A DNA stretch of 13,073 nucleotides from Candidatus Falkowiibacteriota bacterium. GTDB taxonomy: Bacteria; Patescibacteriota; Patescibacteriia; Patescibacteriales; SZUA-104. Under the pieces are notes generated by a model that saw only the letters and a list, made by a program, of their open reading frames with translations, did not search any database and had not been told where the DNA came from. Each line of letters begins with the position of its first letter. Position 1 is the first letter of the stretch. The DNA lies in the NCBI GenBank assembly GCA_003231075.1, contig QIIF01000066.1, forward strand, positions 1-13,073. Reading direction: 5' to 3'. Both the position numbers and the translations under genes were made by a program. Below are positions 11,576 through 13,073 of this stretch, one piece after another.

Positions 11576-12964
11576 TTATTTTATTGTTTTTGTGTTTTCT
11601 TGTTTACTTACTTCATCTTTAAACATTCTCCCGCGTTCTTTATAATTATTAAACATTCCGAAACTGGCGCAGGCGGGAGATAATAAAACTATATCGCCGG
11701 CAACCGCGTTTTTTTTCGCGATCCCGACCGCCTCTTTCATATTATACGCTACTTTTATGTTTTTTCCAAAAAATCCGGCTTTTAAAATTTCTTTCTTTAA
11801 CCTCGGCGTCGCTTTTCCGTTTAGCAATATAACATATTTCACTGTCTTTTTTATAACTTTAGCCAATTCTTTAAAATCCGATCCCTTATCAGCGCCTCCG
11901 GCTATTAAAACAACCGGCGCTTTAAAAGAATTCAGCGCGGTAATCGCCGGTTCGGGCGTAGTGGCAAAGGTGTCGTTGTAGTATTTAACAAATCTCCCAA
12001 CCCCCTTTATCAAGGGGGTTGGGGGGATTTTTATTTTTCCAACCAGCTCCAATCTATGTTCCAAGCTTTTAAAACTTTTAACCGCTTTCTCTATCACATC
12101 TTTTTTCACGCCAACCAATCTCGCGACCTCAACCGCCGCCGCGATATTCTCCTTATTATGCTCTCCCGCTAATTTAGATGATAAATCCGATTTGGCAAAA
12201 TAAACAACTTCACCTAAATCTTTCAATCTTTGAATCTTTAAATCTTTGAATCTTGCAATCTTTGAATTAATTATCGCCGCGTCCCCTCGCTTCTGCCATT
12301 TAACAATATTCATCTTCGCGTCCCAATAATCTTTCATTGATTTATGGTAATTCGGATTAACCGGATTTGCCGGAGCTAAATGATCTTGGGTAAAATTGGT
12401 AATCACCGCTATACGCGGGCTTTTATCCAAATCTTCCAGCTGGAAACTGGATAGCTCCAAAACCGCCCAATCATTCTTTTTCAATTTGCCAAGGAAACCG
12501 AACATTGGATTGCCGATATTTCCGCCGAGATACGCTCCTTTTCCGGATTTTTTAAGAATATGATAAATAATGCTGGAGGTCGTTCCTTTGCCGTTTGTTC
12601 CCGTAACGCCGATAATTTTACTTGGGCAAATGTCAAAAAATAACCGCGTCGGGCTTGAAATAATTGTTCCGCTTTTTACCGCTTTTTTTATCTCGCTTGA
12701 AAATAGCGGATAGCCGGCAACCCTGAAAACAATATCAAAGTCTTTTAAATTTTTGTCATAGTTTTTCCCCAGCCTCCACCGTAAAGACGCAAGATTTTGC
12801 GTCTTTACTGTCAATCTATCACCTAATTCTTTTTTATTCCTATTATCACAAATGGTAATATCGCAATTTATTTTTTTTGACAACAAAAATTCAACCAAGG
12901 CGGAATTTTCAATGCCAAACCCCAAAATCGCTATTTTCTTATTTTTTAAATCTGATAATTTCAT
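11576..12964 (-). CDS. murD: UDP-N-acetylmuramoyl-L-alanine--D-glutamate ligase
   Basis: MurD adds D-Glu to UDP-MurNAc-L-Ala in cytoplasmic peptidoglycan synthesis. The N-terminal Rossmann domain starts KKIAILGFGIENSALVEFLL. The ATP-binding loop is GVTGTNGKGTTSS (119-131). LGGNIGNP (146-153), LELSSFQLED (169-178), NFTQDHLAP (190-198), LAGEHNKENIAAA (265-277), EHRLE (302-306), YYNDTFATTPEPA (328-340), GGADKG (356-361) and LLSPACASFGMFNNYKERG (427-445) follow in the family order. At 462 residues it is near normal length, yet three segments come from repeat DNA: residues about 52-61, 234-249 and 312-325. The start overlaps the stop of the upstream gene by ATGA, so translation is coupled and no SD is needed. 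Confidence 0.95.
   Translation of the reverse strand: MKLSDLKNKKIAILGFGIENSALVEFLLSKKINCDITICDNRNKKELGDRLTVKTQNLASLRWRLGKNYDKNLKDFDIVFRVAGYPLFSSEIKKAVKSGTIISSPTRLFFDICPSKIIGVTGTNGKGTTSSIIYHILKKSGKGAYLGGNIGNPMFGFLGKLKKNDWAVLELSSFQLEDLDKSPRIAVITNFTQDHLAPANPVNPNYHKSMKDYWDAKMNIVKWQKRGDAAIINSKIARFKDLKIQRLKDLGEVVYFAKSDLSSKLAGEHNKENIAAAVEVARLVGVKKDVIEKAVKSFKSLEHRLELVGKIKIPPTPLIKGVGRFVKYYNDTFATTPEPAITALNSFKAPVVLIAGGADKGSDFKELAKVIKKTVKYVILLNGKATPRLKKEILKAGFFGKNIKVAYNMKEAVGIAKKNAVAGDIVLLSPACASFGMFNNYKERGRMFKDEVSKQENTKTIK
11991..12029 (-). repeat. 39-bp palindrome in frame in murD (same family as copies A and B)
   Basis: Arms AATCTCCCAACCCCCTT (11991-12007) and AAGGGGGTTGGGGGGATT (12012-12029) pair with one substitution and one gap around TATC. 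The coding strand reads IPPTPLIKGVGRF, residues 312-325, just before the conserved YYNDTFAT. The GGGGGTTGGGGGATT half is shared with intergenic elements 867-939 and 2143-2196. Confidence 0.8.
12217..12264 (-). repeat. 8-bp tandem repeat, six units, in murD
   Basis: Six units of AATCTTTN stand head to tail (AATCTTTC, AATCTTTG, AATCTTTA, AATCTTTG, AATCTTGC, AATCTTTG). In murD they encode residues about 234-249 (KIARFKDLKIQRLKDLG). Six units make 48 bases, a multiple of three, so the frame is kept; loss or gain of one unit would shift it. Confidence 0.8.
12781..12808 (-). repeat. 28-bp palindrome in frame in murD
   Basis: GTAAAGACGCAA (12781-12792) and TTGCGTCTTTAC (12797-12808) are perfect 12-base arms around GATT. 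The coding strand reads VKTQNLASL, residues 53-61, in a loop of the N-terminal domain of MurD. Confidence 0.8.
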
Positions 12965-13073
12965 AAACTTTTAATAATTTTTGTAAATTTCGCCGGAATA
13001 TTATGCGCTCGGCTTTTCTCCGGCGCCTTTTTAAATCTCCTTGCCATATTTTTTTGCTCAGGCAAAATATTAT
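12961..13073 (-). CDS. C-terminal end of an unidentified gene upstream of murD (partial)
   Basis: On the minus strand a frame open from the window edge encodes NILPEQKNMARRFKKAPEKSR and on to FTKIIKSL, then stops at TGA in an ATGA overlap with murD. The overlap and the basic tail support a real gene whose 5' part lies outside. An internal ATG at 13047 could also start a 28-codon ORF, but the longer open frame is more likely. A cell-wall gene would fit the context, but the visible 36 residues do not identify it. Confidence 0.55.
   Translation of the reverse strand, partial: NILPEQKNMARRFKKAPEKSRAHNIPAKFTKIIKSL

Overview
This window looks like a chromosomal piece of a Patescibacteria/CPR (Parcubacteria-like) genome. 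The reasons are an AT-rich composition, housekeeping genes that mostly start without a Shine-Dalgarno (SD) site, a TrmB-type regulator in a bacterium, and core proteins interrupted by extra peptides. TGA is used as a stop, so the standard code applies. No sequence search was possible, so the taxonomic placement is inference.

Layout. 1-864: 3' end of a PEP synthase gene. 1141-2109: lgt. 2205-2474: rpsT, ending in a perfect palindromic terminator. 2752-3765 (minus): holA. 4004-4735 (minus): a TrmB-family regulator, read from a promoter that stands back to back with the promoter of a plus-strand unit. 5089-7810: that unit has a consensus promoter, a structured leader with a boxA-like site, three unrecognised genes with strong SD sites (the last Cys-rich), and a terminator. 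7835-7888: the first 17 codons of an rdgB/HAM1-like gene, cut off where a consensus promoter begins. 7947-9068: the AAA_14/DUF4143 ATPase read from that promoter. 9196-10308: a methyltransferase with a receiver-like N-terminal domain. 10327-11541 and 11576-12964 (minus): an MFS transporter downstream of murD. 12961-13073 (minus): the end of a further gene overlapping murD by ATGA.

The most unusual signal is that short palindromic and tandem repeats lie inside core genes in frame. One is in holA, a cluster of hairpins plus a 7-bp tandem repeat is in lgt, and two palindromes plus a 6 x 8-bp tandem repeat are in murD. One murD palindrome belongs to the same family as two intergenic elements that flank lgt in opposite orientation. 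This resembles the Rickettsia palindromic elements in principle, but with several unrelated families in one 13-kb stretch.

The second candidate is the three-gene unit at 5089-7810. It has complete transcription signals but no recognisable product; the second protein has a faint transglutaminase/papain-like Cys...His pattern and the third a C-x4-C-x6-C-x-C cluster. Neither function is shown by the sequence alone.
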